Part shown: piece after piece, positions 8,156 to 17,644 of the stretch
Layout of the letters: each line of letters opens with the position of its first letter
Numbering within the stretch: position 1 is the first letter of the stretch
Source of the DNA: Candidatus Poribacteria bacterium
GTDB taxonomy: Bacteria > Poribacteria > WGA-4E > WGA-3G
DNA: 64,000 bases
Direction: 5' to 3'
Assembly (NCBI GenBank): GCA_022819945.1
Contig: JAJEGI010000178.1
Span: 34,147-98,146 of the forward strand
The notes under the pieces: model-generated
What the model was told of the DNA's origin: nothing
Seen by the model: the letters and a program-made list of their open reading frames with translations, nothing else
The model's database searches: none
Translations under genes and position numbers: made by a program

Positions 8156-10369
8156 ATGAGGAGTATAAATTTCTTGGAAGTTTTCACATGTACCGTATCA
8201 ACGCGCACACCGATTTTAAGCCGGCCCTCCGGAATTGCCCATATCGTCGTCCTAACTCTCATGGCATGCGCGCTCTTTTTAACACCCCACCAAATAGCAC
8301 TTGCACAAGTTGTACATATTCCGGATCCCAATCTTCGCGCCGCCCTTGAGTTGGCACTCGATAAAGAGACCGGTGCGGACATTACTCAGGCTGATATGGA
8401 AAGTTTGGAGGTGCTTCAAGCCAGCAGATGTCACTTTTTGAAACGGGAGGAAATACCAATATGGTTGCCGGTACCAGTGAGATGCCCCGATGATAGATTC
8501 GGTACCGATATTCAAGATCTAACCGGGCTCGAATTTGCTGTCAACTTGGAAGAACTCCATCTCGCTCATAATCAGATATCGGATGTATCCCCACTCAAAG
8601 CATTGACCAAACTAATAGTGTTAGATCTTCACCAAAACTTTAAAATAGCCAATATTTCCGCGCTCAGGACTTTGACAAATCTCACACACCTCTCTCTATG
8701 GGGGAACAGGGTACGCAATGTTGCCCCACTCGGGGGGCTCACAAACCTTACATACTTATCTCTTGAACACAACCGTGTATTTGATATAGCGCCACTCAGT
8801 AATTTGACAAATTTGGTAGGGTTGGATATTGAAACTAACCGAATATTTGACTTGTCGCCAATCAAAGCATTGACAGGACTGACATACTTCGATTGTGACC
8901 ACAACTGGATATCTGATATATCGCCAATCAAGGACATGGTAAACTTAACACTTCTCGATGCTTCCGATAACCAGATATCCGATATATCGCCACTCGCTGC
9001 ATTGACAGCACTGAGGCAACTGGATATTGATGACAACCTGATATCTGATGTGTCACCACTCAAAAATTTGACAAAACTGATAGGGCTGCAGATTGACGGC
9101 AACCAGATATCTGATATCTCCGCACTTGAAGGTATGACAAGACTATTCGGGCTGCAGCTTGATGACAACCTGATATCTGATGTGTCGCCACTCAAAAATT
9201 TGACAAGACTCACAACACTGGATCTTGACCACAACCTGATATCTGATGTGTCGCCACTCAAAGATTTGACAAAACTCACATGGCTGGATATTGATGACAA
9301 CAAATTAACTGATGTATCTGCACTTAAAAATTTGACACAGTTGAAATTGTTAGATCTTGGCGACAATCAAATATTAGACGTATCCGCACTTAAAAATATG
9401 GTAAGTCTAACAGAGTTAGATCTTAACGACAATGAAATATCAGACATATCGCCACTGCAAGATATGACAGAACTCACAATCTTAGATCTTGACGGGAACG
9501 AGATATCGGACATATCGCCGCTGAAGAATATGACGGAACTCACAGTGTTGGATCTTCACGATAACCATATCTCTGATGTGTCACCACTCAAAGATATGAT
9601 GAAACTGACAGTGTTAGATCTTAGTGAAAACCGTATATTGGATTTCTCCCCTATCGCTGGATTGATCGGAAACTTGGAGGCATTTAATAACAGCGACCAA
9701 ACAGATCCGCCCATCAAGGCAGCAGATGTGAACCGAGATGGCATTGTAAATATAGTGGATATCCTTTTAATTGCTGTCCACTATCACAATCCCGATTTTG
9801 ATGCGCTCTCTCGCTTTGAAATTTATCCGGATGTAAATGACGATGGAGTTGTTGATATAAAGGATCTCATCTTTGCAGCGGCGGAAATAGATAATGCTGT
9901 AGCTGCCCCTACGCTGAAAAAAAATTCAATTGAGGCATCCAACCTCACTGCAGCGAACCTTTCCAAGTGGATTGCGCTTGCGAATCAGCTTAATGCACAC
10001 GACCCGCGCACACAAAAAGGTATTGCGGTCTTGGAACAGATCTTGGCAACGCTTACCCTTATGGAAGCACCTCCGAAGGAAACAGCACTACTCGCAAATT
10101 ATCCGAATCCGTTTAACCCGGAGACTTGGATACCGTATCAGTTAGCAAAACCCTCTGAGGTTAGCATTTCAATTCATTCTGCAGATGGGAAACTTGTAAA
10201 AACATTGGAATTAGGGCAATTGCCTATAGGTATATATTACAACAAGTCCCGCGCGGCATATTGGGATGGTCGAAATGACCTTAATGAATCTGTGGCAAGT
10301 GGAGTTTATTTTTATACACTCACTGCTGGTGATTTCACTGCTACTGGTAAAATGCTCATTCAAAAGTAA
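8156..10369 (+). CDS. Secreted leucine-rich-repeat protein with dockerin and sorting tail
   Basis: From the chosen ATG the protein is 737 residues; the frame is open back to a TTG at 8045. A hydrophobic stretch ending in HQIALAQ gives a signal peptide and cleavage site. Then come many 22-residue LRRs of the internalin/SDS22 type (LTNLTHLSLWGNRVRNVAPL and variants). After these sits a dockerin-like pair of calcium loops (DVNRDGIVNIVDIL and DVNDDGVVDIKDL). The C-terminal FlgD-like tail has ANYPNPFNPETWIPYQLA, AAYWDGRNDLNESVASGVYF and KMLIQK. It is probably exported to the cell surface and may bind proteins; no enzyme domain is seen. Confidence 0.88.
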   Translation: MRSINFLEVFTCTVSTRTPILSRPSGIAHIVVLTLMACALFLTPHQIALAQVVHIPDPNLRAALELALDKETGADITQADMESLEVLQASRCHFLKREEIPIWLPVPVRCPDDRFGTDIQDLTGLEFAVNLEELHLAHNQISDVSPLKALTKLIVLDLHQNFKIANISALRTLTNLTHLSLWGNRVRNVAPLGGLTNLTYLSLEHNRVFDIAPLSNLTNLVGLDIETNRIFDLSPIKALTGLTYFDCDHNWISDISPIKDMVNLTLLDASDNQISDISPLAALTALRQLDIDDNLISDVSPLKNLTKLIGLQIDGNQISDISALEGMTRLFGLQLDDNLISDVSPLKNLTRLTTLDLDHNLISDVSPLKDLTKLTWLDIDDNKLTDVSALKNLTQLKLLDLGDNQILDVSALKNMVSLTELDLNDNEISDISPLQDMTELTILDLDGNEISDISPLKNMTELTVLDLHDNHISDVSPLKDMMKLTVLDLSENRILDFSPIAGLIGNLEAFNNSDQTDPPIKAADVNRDGIVNIVDILLIAVHYHNPDFDALSRFEIYPDVNDDGVVDIKDLIFAAAEIDNAVAAPTLKKNSIEASNLTAANLSKWIALANQLNAHDPRTQKGIAVLEQILATLTLMEAPPKETALLANYPNPFNPETWIPYQLAKPSEVSISIHSADGKLVKTLELGQLPIGIYYNKSRAAYWDGRNDLNESVASGVYFYTLTAGDFTATGKMLIQK

Positions 10370-10408
10370 TGCAAAATCATATAGAGCCAATCCCTTATAG
10401 GAGGAAAA

Positions 10409-13009
10409 GTGCGAATTCTAATAACATTATTGTTCATTTTTTCGCTACTGCTCACAGCATCAAGTGACATCCAATTTGAAGAAGTATCACAGCAGGCGGG
10501 GATCAACCGAATCGGTGAAAGTTGGGGAAATGCTTGGGTCGATTTTGATGGCGATGGCTACCTTGATTTGTGGGCTAATAATCACCGACACAAACCAAGT
10601 TTCTATCGAAATAACGGCGACGGCACTTTTACTAACATTATTGATGAGGTATGGGATGCAAATCCCACTGCAGATACACATGGGGTGGCATGGGCGGATT
10701 TTGACAACGACGGTGATCAGGATATGATCACAGTATCAGGTGCTTCAGGGGGTTGTTGCAACGTAAATATAAATCACCACAATCATTTCTATGTAAATGA
10801 GAATGGGCTGTTGATAGAGCGTGCCGTTGAATTCGGAGTGAATTATCCATATTTGCGCGGTAGAATCCCATTCTGGTTTGATTCAAACCAAGATGGTAGG
10901 CTTGATCTCCTACTCCTCGGAGATATAGGGACGGATAAGACCGGAGCACCAGTTACATCCGCAATGTTTGAACAGACAATAGGCGGCTTTGAGAATATCA
11001 CCACTGCTGCAGGACTCATATTAACAGGTGCCAGAATCGCACAATATACTGATCTAACCGCGGATGGGAGTATGAAACTTGTTATTGGTAGTCAGGCATA
11101 TCCACGCGCAATATATGATATATCTGAGGGTTTCTTTATCAACGCAATGGGGACGTTCAGTATTCCACGGAGCAACTTTGTACAAGATATCGCAGTCGCA
11201 GATTTCAACGGAGATCTTCGCCTCGATTTCTTTCTTGCCCGTACGGTCTACACATCTAATGTAAACCAGATAGACCCGTGGAATTTAAAGATGCACATAC
11301 GAAACAACCCCACCGAGAAAGGCGTTAGTTTCAAAACAGAGGGCGATGTCCATTTTAAAATTTACTCAGAATGGGGACCGCGGTCACCCTTGGTTATCAT
11401 TGGGGCTGAAGGACGCAAAGTAACAGCATTTGAGAGTGGTAAGTTTCAAGGTGTAACACCAAATCTCCGATCCGCGACTTTTGAAGTCACGCTCTCTCCA
11501 GATGATCCGAGAGTCATAGGGCTGAAGCCTCATACCACGCCCCCCAAGTATGCGATTCATGTGGGTTATCAACCGGATACAAAAAGATGGACGCTCAGCT
11601 ATAAACTTCCCGCTGCAATAACAGAGGTAGAAGCGACACAACCTATATCAGAAATAGAAAATATCAACTTTTCAATTGCGGATTTCCGCCAGCAGCCTGC
11701 GTCTCAGTTGCTGTTGAACCAGGGAGATCGCCTCCAGAATGCCAATGGCTTGCGGATTTTTAATACTTTTGAAAACGGACGTTGTGTTGCAGCAGGCGAC
11801 TTTGATAACGACATGGATATTGATCTATATCTTGTGCGTTCAATTGCTACCGGAAACATTCCTAATCACCTCTATGAAAATCGCGGTGATGGTGCTTTTA
11901 CCCAACACGTGGATGCAGGCGGCGCAAATGGTAGCATGCAAGGGCAAGGGCAAAGTGTGACAGTGGGGGACTATGATAGCGATGGATATCTTGACCTTTT
12001 TGTCACCAACGGCAAAGGGCCCCACCCGCTTAGCGAAGGACCTGATCAACTTTACCGAAATATCGGGGGCGGCAATAATTGGTTACAGATTGATTTGGAA
12101 GGTACCCTTTCTAATCGCGATGGAATCGGCGCAAGGCTTTTCGCAACTACGCCTGATGGGAAAACTCAACTCCGGGAAAACAGTGGGGGTATTCATTGGG
12201 CACAGCAAGACCAGAAACGGATTCATTTTGGACTCGCTCAGAATGAAAAAGTCAGCGAATTGACTATTCACTGGCCAAGTGGCATAATTCAAAAGTTGAC
12301 GGATGTACCGGTGAACCAAGTGTTGCATGTCGTTGAGGAAGGTGTTCAAACATTGATTCCCGGCGACGTTAACGCGGATGGACAAGTGGATATAATTGAC
12401 TTCCTTATTGTTGTAGTACACTTCGGAGAAAAACCACCTACAAACCCACGAGCGGATACCAATAAAGATGGACAGGTAAACCTTGAGGATCTGATTTTAA
12501 TTGTCAAGGCTATTGAAGAAAATCAGAGCGTTGCTGCAGCACCGATGCAGAAATATCAAACTGAACCAATGAATAGTATCACCTCGTTGTCAGATGCTGC
12601 TATCACCTACCTCCATTCTTTTTACCAAAAAATTGAAGAAATCCCAGGGGATGCTACACAAAAAGCATTGGTAAAACGCTTTCTAAAACAACTGTTGATG
12701 CCTGTTAATAGTCCCTTGGCGACCAAACTTTATGCCAACTACCCGAACCCTTTTAATCCAGAGACCTGGATTCCGTACCAACTCGCAGAGGATGCTGAAA
12801 TTACCATACGCATTTACGACACATCGGGGAAAATTGTGCGGACGCTTTTCTCTGGACATCAAGTGTCGGGGTATTATCTTAATCGTGGTCAGGCAGCACA
12901 TTGGGATGGCAAGAACGAATTCGGCGAACAGGTAGCGAGCGGAGTCTATATCTGTGAGTTGACGACTCCGAGATTCAAACAGACGAAACGACTCGTCGTA
13001 GTAAAGTAA
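10409..13009 (+). CDS. Secreted FG-GAP/ASPIC-UnbV protein with dockerin and sorting tail
   Basis: Translation starts at a GTG preceded by AGGAGG. The 866-residue protein has a signal peptide (ITLLFIFSLLLTASS), then FG-GAP/VCBS calcium loops such as WVDFDGDGYLDLW, WADFDNDGDQDM and AGDFDNDMDIDLYL. An ASPIC/UnbV domain (DGIGARLFATTPDGK to ELTIHWPSGIIQKL) is followed by a dockerin pair (DVNADGQVDIIDFL, DTNKDGQVNLEDL). It ends in the same tail as its LRR neighbour, ANYPNPFNPETWIPYQLA. It sits 39 nt after the LRR gene, so they are probably co-expressed. A beta-propeller surface protein is likely; the ligand is unknown. Confidence 0.9.
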   Translation: MRILITLLFIFSLLLTASSDIQFEEVSQQAGINRIGESWGNAWVDFDGDGYLDLWANNHRHKPSFYRNNGDGTFTNIIDEVWDANPTADTHGVAWADFDNDGDQDMITVSGASGGCCNVNINHHNHFYVNENGLLIERAVEFGVNYPYLRGRIPFWFDSNQDGRLDLLLLGDIGTDKTGAPVTSAMFEQTIGGFENITTAAGLILTGARIAQYTDLTADGSMKLVIGSQAYPRAIYDISEGFFINAMGTFSIPRSNFVQDIAVADFNGDLRLDFFLARTVYTSNVNQIDPWNLKMHIRNNPTEKGVSFKTEGDVHFKIYSEWGPRSPLVIIGAEGRKVTAFESGKFQGVTPNLRSATFEVTLSPDDPRVIGLKPHTTPPKYAIHVGYQPDTKRWTLSYKLPAAITEVEATQPISEIENINFSIADFRQQPASQLLLNQGDRLQNANGLRIFNTFENGRCVAAGDFDNDMDIDLYLVRSIATGNIPNHLYENRGDGAFTQHVDAGGANGSMQGQGQSVTVGDYDSDGYLDLFVTNGKGPHPLSEGPDQLYRNIGGGNNWLQIDLEGTLSNRDGIGARLFATTPDGKTQLRENSGGIHWAQQDQKRIHFGLAQNEKVSELTIHWPSGIIQKLTDVPVNQVLHVVEEGVQTLIPGDVNADGQVDIIDFLIVVVHFGEKPPTNPRADTNKDGQVNLEDLILIVKAIEENQSVAAAPMQKYQTEPMNSITSLSDAAITYLHSFYQKIEEIPGDATQKALVKRFLKQLLMPVNSPLATKLYANYPNPFNPETWIPYQLAEDAEITIRIYDTSGKIVRTLFSGHQVSGYYLNRGQAAHWDGKNEFGEQVASGVYICELTTPRFKQTKRLVVVK

Positions 13010-13021
13010 AAAGGCAGGAAT

Positions 13022-14017
13022 ATGAAAAAAAACTCATTGGTTACTGGCGGCGCGGGCTTTATGGGCGCGCACGTAGTGAATGAACTTCTTCGCAGTGATA
13101 ACACGGAGGTTGTCGCATTTGACGACTTGAGCGGCGGTTTCCGAGAGAATCTTAATCCTGCCGCTACCTTTGTTGAAGGAAGCATCCTTGATGTTTCACT
13201 GATAAACCAGCTCTGTGAACAGTACCAGTTCGACTATATCTATCACCTCGCAGCTTATGCAGCGGAGGGACTTAGCCACTTCATCAAACGATTTAACTAT
13301 CAGAATAACCTCATCGGAAGTGTGAACCTCATTAATGCCGCAGTCAACTATGATGTTAAACGGTTTATATTCACTTCTTCTATTGCTGTTTACGGCGCAA
13401 ACCAACTGCCGATGCATGAAGCACTCACGCCGATGCCGGAGGATTCATACGGCATCGCTAAATACGCCGTTGAACAGGAACTCGTCGCTGCCAAACGACT
13501 CTTCGATTTGGACTATACCATCTTTCGACCCCACAACGTCTACGGCGAACTTCAGAATATCGGCGATAAGTATCGAAACGTCGTCGGCATTTTCATGAAT
13601 AAAATTATGCAAGGTGAACCGTTAGTCATCTTTGGAGATGGTGAACAGACGCGGGCGTTCACACATATCGCCGATGTCGCACCACATATCGCTCGCGCCG
13701 TGGATATACCCGAAGCGTCTTGTGAGATTTTTAACGTCGGCTCGGATAAACACGTCTCTGTGAACGAGTTAGCAGATTTAGTTATGACTGCGATGAGAAA
13801 AGAAGTACCGGTGAAGTATCTTCGGGAAAGAGAAGAAGTAAAGCACGCCTATTGCTCACACGAGAAATTCCACAAGGTCTTCGGAAAAACCTCACGGGTT
13901 ACACTGCCAGAAGGCTTAGGTAGAATGGCGGTCTGGGCGAAGTCCGTTGGCGCAAGGACTTCCAAATTGTTTGATGACATTGAGATCCGCAAAAATCTGC
14001 CAGAAGGTTGGAAATAA
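13022..14017 (+). CDS. NAD-dependent nucleotide-sugar epimerase (extended SDR)
   Basis: The 331-residue protein has SLVTGGAGFMGAHVV (Rossmann GxxGxxG), DDLSGG, IYHLAAYAAE, SSIAVYG and a catalytic Tyr-Lys in SYGIAKYAVE, then FRPHNVYGE and GDGEQTRAFTHIADV. This matches UDP-glucose 4-epimerase/dehydratase-like enzymes. It probably supplies an activated sugar for the surface polysaccharide. It begins 12 nt after the ASPIC gene and runs up to the flippase gene. Confidence 0.9.
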   Translation: MKKNSLVTGGAGFMGAHVVNELLRSDNTEVVAFDDLSGGFRENLNPAATFVEGSILDVSLINQLCEQYQFDYIYHLAAYAAEGLSHFIKRFNYQNNLIGSVNLINAAVNYDVKRFIFTSSIAVYGANQLPMHEALTPMPEDSYGIAKYAVEQELVAAKRLFDLDYTIFRPHNVYGELQNIGDKYRNVVGIFMNKIMQGEPLVIFGDGEQTRAFTHIADVAPHIARAVDIPEASCEIFNVGSDKHVSVNELADLVMTAMRKEVPVKYLREREEVKHAYCSHEKFHKVFGKTSRVTLPEGLGRMAVWAKSVGARTSKLFDDIEIRKNLPEGWK

Positions 14018-14046
14018 GTTTGTCCAGCCGGAACTCAAAAACCGCC

Positions 14047-15360
14047 ATGGTCAAAAAACTCCTACGGCATAAAACCTTTTGGGTAATGGTGATTACTTGT
14101 GCTGGAATGGCTTTGGGGCTTTTGGTACGTGTCCTACTGATTCCGAAACGGTTCGGTTTCACCGCTACGGCTGATGAACTCATTACCGCATTAACAATTG
14201 TCCTTGTTGTTGATACAATCGTCCGAGAAGGTGCTAAATTTAGTCTGGTACCGCTCTTTGTAACACGCGGACAAGAGATGACGCACACACAATACCGACG
14301 CTTCACCAATAGTCTTCTCTTTTTTTTTATCAGTGTTGGTTTTGGGATTTTTGTTTTAATTGAACTGCTTGCACCATGGATAGTCGGTGGATTGTTACGC
14401 AAGTCTACCGCTAATGTCCAAAGCGGGACAGTACTGTTACGATTATTCGCGCCACTGATTATATTTGGATGCGGTAGCACGGTACTTGGGGCGTTCCTGA
14501 ACAGTCGGCAGCATTTTAAAACGGTTGCTCTCCGAAACGCACTACCTGCGGGTGTCGCAGCAATTGTGTTCCTGTTGCTATGGAACGCACAAAATCTTGA
14601 AAACTGGGTGGCAATTGCCTACACAGCAGGTTTCTTCGCATATTTTGGGTGGTTAGGCATCGGGGCGTATCGGACTGGACACCGGTATGAGTATACCGGT
14701 ATCTCTCTTGATACACTGCGCTCCTTGAAAAATACCGTTACCTTACCGACACTCGGTTTCGCAGTTCGACAGGTCGTGAACCGTTTGTTGGTTGAAATAT
14801 ATCTCGTCTCTCAACTTGGACAAGGAGCCATTACACTCTATAAGTGTGCCTTCCAGATTTTCTCGGCGTTACAAACACTCATCGGTATTAGTATTGCCAC
14901 AACAGGTCTGCCCGATATGGCGACGCACAACGCGGCAGACGATAAACAGGAATTAGGGCGAACTATCGGGCGAAACGCCCGTACCGCAGTAATTATTGGA
15001 TTTCCAGTAACCTTGTTCATGCTGATATTTCACAACAAAATCAGTTGGTTGTTGTATGGGCGAGGTGAACTTGACGACGCATCAATTAAACTAATAGGAC
15101 AACTTCTCTTTTGGCTCAGCACGGGTATGATATTCTCGTGTCTGATACCCGTGTTAAATGCAGGACTTTACGCACAAAAGGCATATCAGTTTGTTTTCGC
15201 AAATATGGTAACGATGGCTGCTCTTAATTTTGCAATCGCTTACGGCTTGATCCAAACCTGGTGGATCCTCGGTGTCGCGTTGTCCATAGCAATCACCGCA
15301 CTCCTTGCTGTCGGAAACCTGACGTACCTCCTCCGGAGAACACGAGTCTCTTGGCTTTAG
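14047..15360 (+). CDS. MurJ/MviN-like or Wzx-like lipid-linked sugar flippase
   Basis: About 437 residues with roughly 12-14 hydrophobic segments and few charged loops. The sequence GLLVRVLLIPKRFGFTATAD, DTIVREGAKFSLVPLF and LPTLGFAVRQVVNRL fits the MurJ/MOP flippase superfamily. Given its place between an epimerase and sulfotransferases, it more probably flips the undecaprenyl-linked repeat unit of this polysaccharide than peptidoglycan lipid II. The start is uncertain: the ATG at 14047 is chosen, but a TTG at 14008 overlapping the epimerase stop would extend it by 13 residues. Confidence 0.82.
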   Translation: MVKKLLRHKTFWVMVITCAGMALGLLVRVLLIPKRFGFTATADELITALTIVLVVDTIVREGAKFSLVPLFVTRGQEMTHTQYRRFTNSLLFFFISVGFGIFVLIELLAPWIVGGLLRKSTANVQSGTVLLRLFAPLIIFGCGSTVLGAFLNSRQHFKTVALRNALPAGVAAIVFLLLWNAQNLENWVAIAYTAGFFAYFGWLGIGAYRTGHRYEYTGISLDTLRSLKNTVTLPTLGFAVRQVVNRLLVEIYLVSQLGQGAITLYKCAFQIFSALQTLIGISIATTGLPDMATHNAADDKQELGRTIGRNARTAVIIGFPVTLFMLIFHNKISWLLYGRGELDDASIKLIGQLLFWLSTGMIFSCLIPVLNAGLYAQKAYQFVFANMVTMAALNFAIAYGLIQTWWILGVALSIAITALLAVGNLTYLLRRTRVSWL

Positions 15361-15621
15361 AGGGTTTTTAAATAATCGCTTTTGCGCTGTCTTTCATTAC
15401 AAGCAGTCTCTTGCAAACTGTAGGGTAGTCCTCGTGGATAAAAAAAATAGTCCGTAATGAAGCAGATCGCTTATGGGCGAGTACGCCGCAGAATTGCGCA
15501 ACTACGAACCAAAAAGCACACGGAAATAAGCAAACTGCGTAAGTCCTATTAAAGTTGGAACAAATCAGAAACCCGATCTTGGCAACGGAAAGATCGGAGC
15601 AAAAACCCAATATTTAAAAAT
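15361..15621. repeat. Repeat-rich gap between flippase and sulfotransferase genes
   Basis: No gene is visible. Bases 15457-15490 are an exact copy of 20843-20876 (starting ATGAAGCAGATCGC). Bases 15536-15547 (TGCGTAAGTCCT) match the right terminal repeat of the MITE-like element at 42030-42140. The gap ends in ATATTTAAAAAT directly against the ATG, the same ending as other repeat leaders in the window. Confidence 0.7.
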
Positions 15622-16572
15622 ATGAAAAATGTTGCGGATTACAATTATCTTATTGTAGGTGGCACTACGAAAGCCGCGACAACGTCGTTGTTTGCTTATC
15701 TGACTGACCACCCGGCTATTTGCGCTGCTACTTACAAGGAGACTCGATTCTTTCTCAGCAGCGATTATCCGCTCCCCTCAAAATATCGATATACAGGCGA
15801 TGCCGAAGCGTATGCTAACCTCTTTCCTAACTGCGATGATACCCAGCTACGGATGGAGTCGACCCCCGACTATTTATACTGTGAAAAGGCACGTGACGGA
15901 ATCGCTCAATTTCTCCCACAAGCAAAGTTAATTTTTAGTCTCCGTGAACCGATTTCGAGGTTAATTTCATGGTACCGATTCGCAAAGCAGATTGGCAAAT
16001 TACCGCAGACACTGAGTTTTGATGCTTACATTGAATTGTTATTCACTTACTTGGACACAGACCGAAGCGGAAAAGCGGCAGAAGAACAGCACATGCAAAC
16101 CCTCCAGCAAGGGTGTTATACCCTCTATTTGCAACCGTATCTTGACCAATTCGGTCCAGCGCGCATTCACACCCTCTTTTATGAGGAACTGGCGGCACAG
16201 CCAGCGGTTGTTATGGCAAATTTATGCGACTTCGCCGGTATAGATGCCGGTTTTTACACCGACTACACTTTTAAAGTAACAAACCGCACCGAAAAGATGC
16301 GTAATTCCGGGCTGCACCGGAAATATAGGGACTTCCGATTCCGATTGCGACAGTGGACACACGACAAGCCCATCATTCACAACCCGTTGCGCGCAATCAG
16401 ACGAACAATTGAACCGCTCTATCTCCGTTTGAACACGCAGCTCGACGAGAAAATTCAGATATCAGAAGAAACACGACATCGCTTAGTCGATTATTATCAG
16501 CGCGATATTGAAGCCCTCGCCGAATTAATAGGGAAACCACTACCATGGAAACCGTCAGAAAAATCCAATTAA
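15622..16572 (+). CDS. Sulfotransferase domain protein
   Basis: The 316-residue protein has a 5'-phosphosulfate-binding loop, YLIVGGTTKAATTSLFAYL (residues about 7-25), and a 3'-phosphate-binding segment, KLIFSLREPISRLISWYRF. These are the two PAPS-binding signatures of the sulfotransferase superfamily. The usual lysine in the P-loop-like turn is present as TKAATT. It likely moves sulfate from PAPS to a sugar hydroxyl on the surface polysaccharide. It is the first of four such genes in the cluster and overlaps the second by 28 nt. Confidence 0.9.
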   Translation: MKNVADYNYLIVGGTTKAATTSLFAYLTDHPAICAATYKETRFFLSSDYPLPSKYRYTGDAEAYANLFPNCDDTQLRMESTPDYLYCEKARDGIAQFLPQAKLIFSLREPISRLISWYRFAKQIGKLPQTLSFDAYIELLFTYLDTDRSGKAAEEQHMQTLQQGCYTLYLQPYLDQFGPARIHTLFYEELAAQPAVVMANLCDFAGIDAGFYTDYTFKVTNRTEKMRNSGLHRKYRDFRFRLRQWTHDKPIIHNPLRAIRRTIEPLYLRLNTQLDEKIQISEETRHRLVDYYQRDIEALAELIGKPLPWKPSEKSN

Positions 16573-17489
16573 TGATTGTCGGCGCGCAGAAATCTGGAAC
16601 ATCTTCCCTGCTCCGCTACTTGGCGCAACACCCGGATATACACACGCATGCACAGCCAGAGATGACGTTTTTCCTACAAACGCGTGAATACACACGCGGC
16701 TATGAGTGGGCTTTCACCAAATACTTTGCTGGCGAACACACCGCCACTGAAATCGAGGATAAACAGCTTATCGCTAAAAATGTGATGGTCATGCATTCCT
16801 CGGAAGTCATGCAGCGGATTTATGAACACAACCCTGAAATCCATCTCGTCGTTCTCCTACGAGAACCCGTAGCACGTGCCTATTCCGCTTACTGGTGGGC
16901 TCGACGGAGAGGGTGGGAGAACATCAAAACCTATGAAGAGGCACTCGCTGCTGAAGAGGCACGCATAAACGAAGACTGGTTTAAATGGCGACAGTGCGCC
17001 TATCAATACAACGGTATCTATTACCCACATGTCAAAAACCTGATAACCCAATTCGGTTCAAGTCGTGTGCATTGCATTTTAACCGATGATCTGAAAGAAG
17101 ATGCCGCAGCGGTTTGCCAGCAACTCTTTAATCATATCCGGGTCAGCACTGATTTTAAGCCAGTCATCGGCGAGAGGCATAACCAAGCCGCTATGCCGCG
17201 TTCCGAGCGGTTCAACTATCTGTTTACGCAATTTCTCGCGTCTCACAACCCACTGAGAAAAGTCATTCGGAAACTACTACCCGATGCCACTGCTTATAAA
17301 TTGAGAAAAACTGTTCTGGATTGGAACGACAAGCTCCAGAATGACGCAAACTCGACACCACTGCCTCTCAACCCGGAAACACAAAAACGCCAGATGGCGT
17401 ATTTTAAACCCTTTAACGAACAATTAGCCGAATTACTTGGCAGAGATCTTTCCTCCTGGAATAGCACGCCACAAAAAAGCAGTCAATAG
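16545..17489 (+). CDS. Sulfotransferase domain protein
   Basis: The 314-residue protein begins METVRKIQLMIVGAQKSGTS, with the PAPS loop GAQKSGTSSLLRYL close to the N-terminus as in heparan-sulfate-type and bacterial sulfotransferases. The 3'-phosphate motif is HLVVLLREPVARAYSAYWW. An alternative start is the ATG at 16572 formed by a TAATG stop-start overlap, but that would cut the first strand short. Overlap with the previous gene shows translational coupling. Likely role: sulfation of the exported glycan. Confidence 0.92.
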   Translation: METVRKIQLMIVGAQKSGTSSLLRYLAQHPDIHTHAQPEMTFFLQTREYTRGYEWAFTKYFAGEHTATEIEDKQLIAKNVMVMHSSEVMQRIYEHNPEIHLVVLLREPVARAYSAYWWARRRGWENIKTYEEALAAEEARINEDWFKWRQCAYQYNGIYYPHVKNLITQFGSSRVHCILTDDLKEDAAAVCQQLFNHIRVSTDFKPVIGERHNQAAMPRSERFNYLFTQFLASHNPLRKVIRKLLPDATAYKLRKTVLDWNDKLQNDANSTPLPLNPETQKRQMAYFKPFNEQLAELLGRDLSSWNSTPQKSSQ

Positions 17490-17593
17490 TCGGAAATCAT
17501 CAACAAAACCTGCGTGGTGACATTTATAGGTGATGGACTAACCGCTGAAGCGAATAATTAAAAAATCCACAGAAACGCATCGAATTCATCGAA

Positions 17594-17619
17594 AACCTGC
17601 CTGAAACGTAGTGGAAGGC
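17594..17619 (+). repeat. Dispersed repeat upstream of the polymerase-like gene
   Basis: The 26-nt stretch starting AACCTGCCTGAAACGTAGTG matches 57955-57980 with only a few differences, and a related segment lies in the lpxA leader on the minus strand. The 17490-17644 gap holds no gene and ends in AGTTAAAAAT against the ATG at 17645. Confidence 0.6.
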
Positions 17620-17644
17620 AGAGCAGAAGCCCATAGTTAAAAAT

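Noticed and set aside
8629..9366. Minus-strand 245-codon frame inside the LRR gene
   Set aside because: The periodic LRR codons keep the opposite strand open; the product is a repeat of low-complexity Ser/Leu units with no start signal.
15361..15621. tRNA or small RNA gene in the repeat-rich gap
   Set aside because: No TPsiC-like GGTTCGA box or cloverleaf was seen; all recognisable parts are dispersed repeats.
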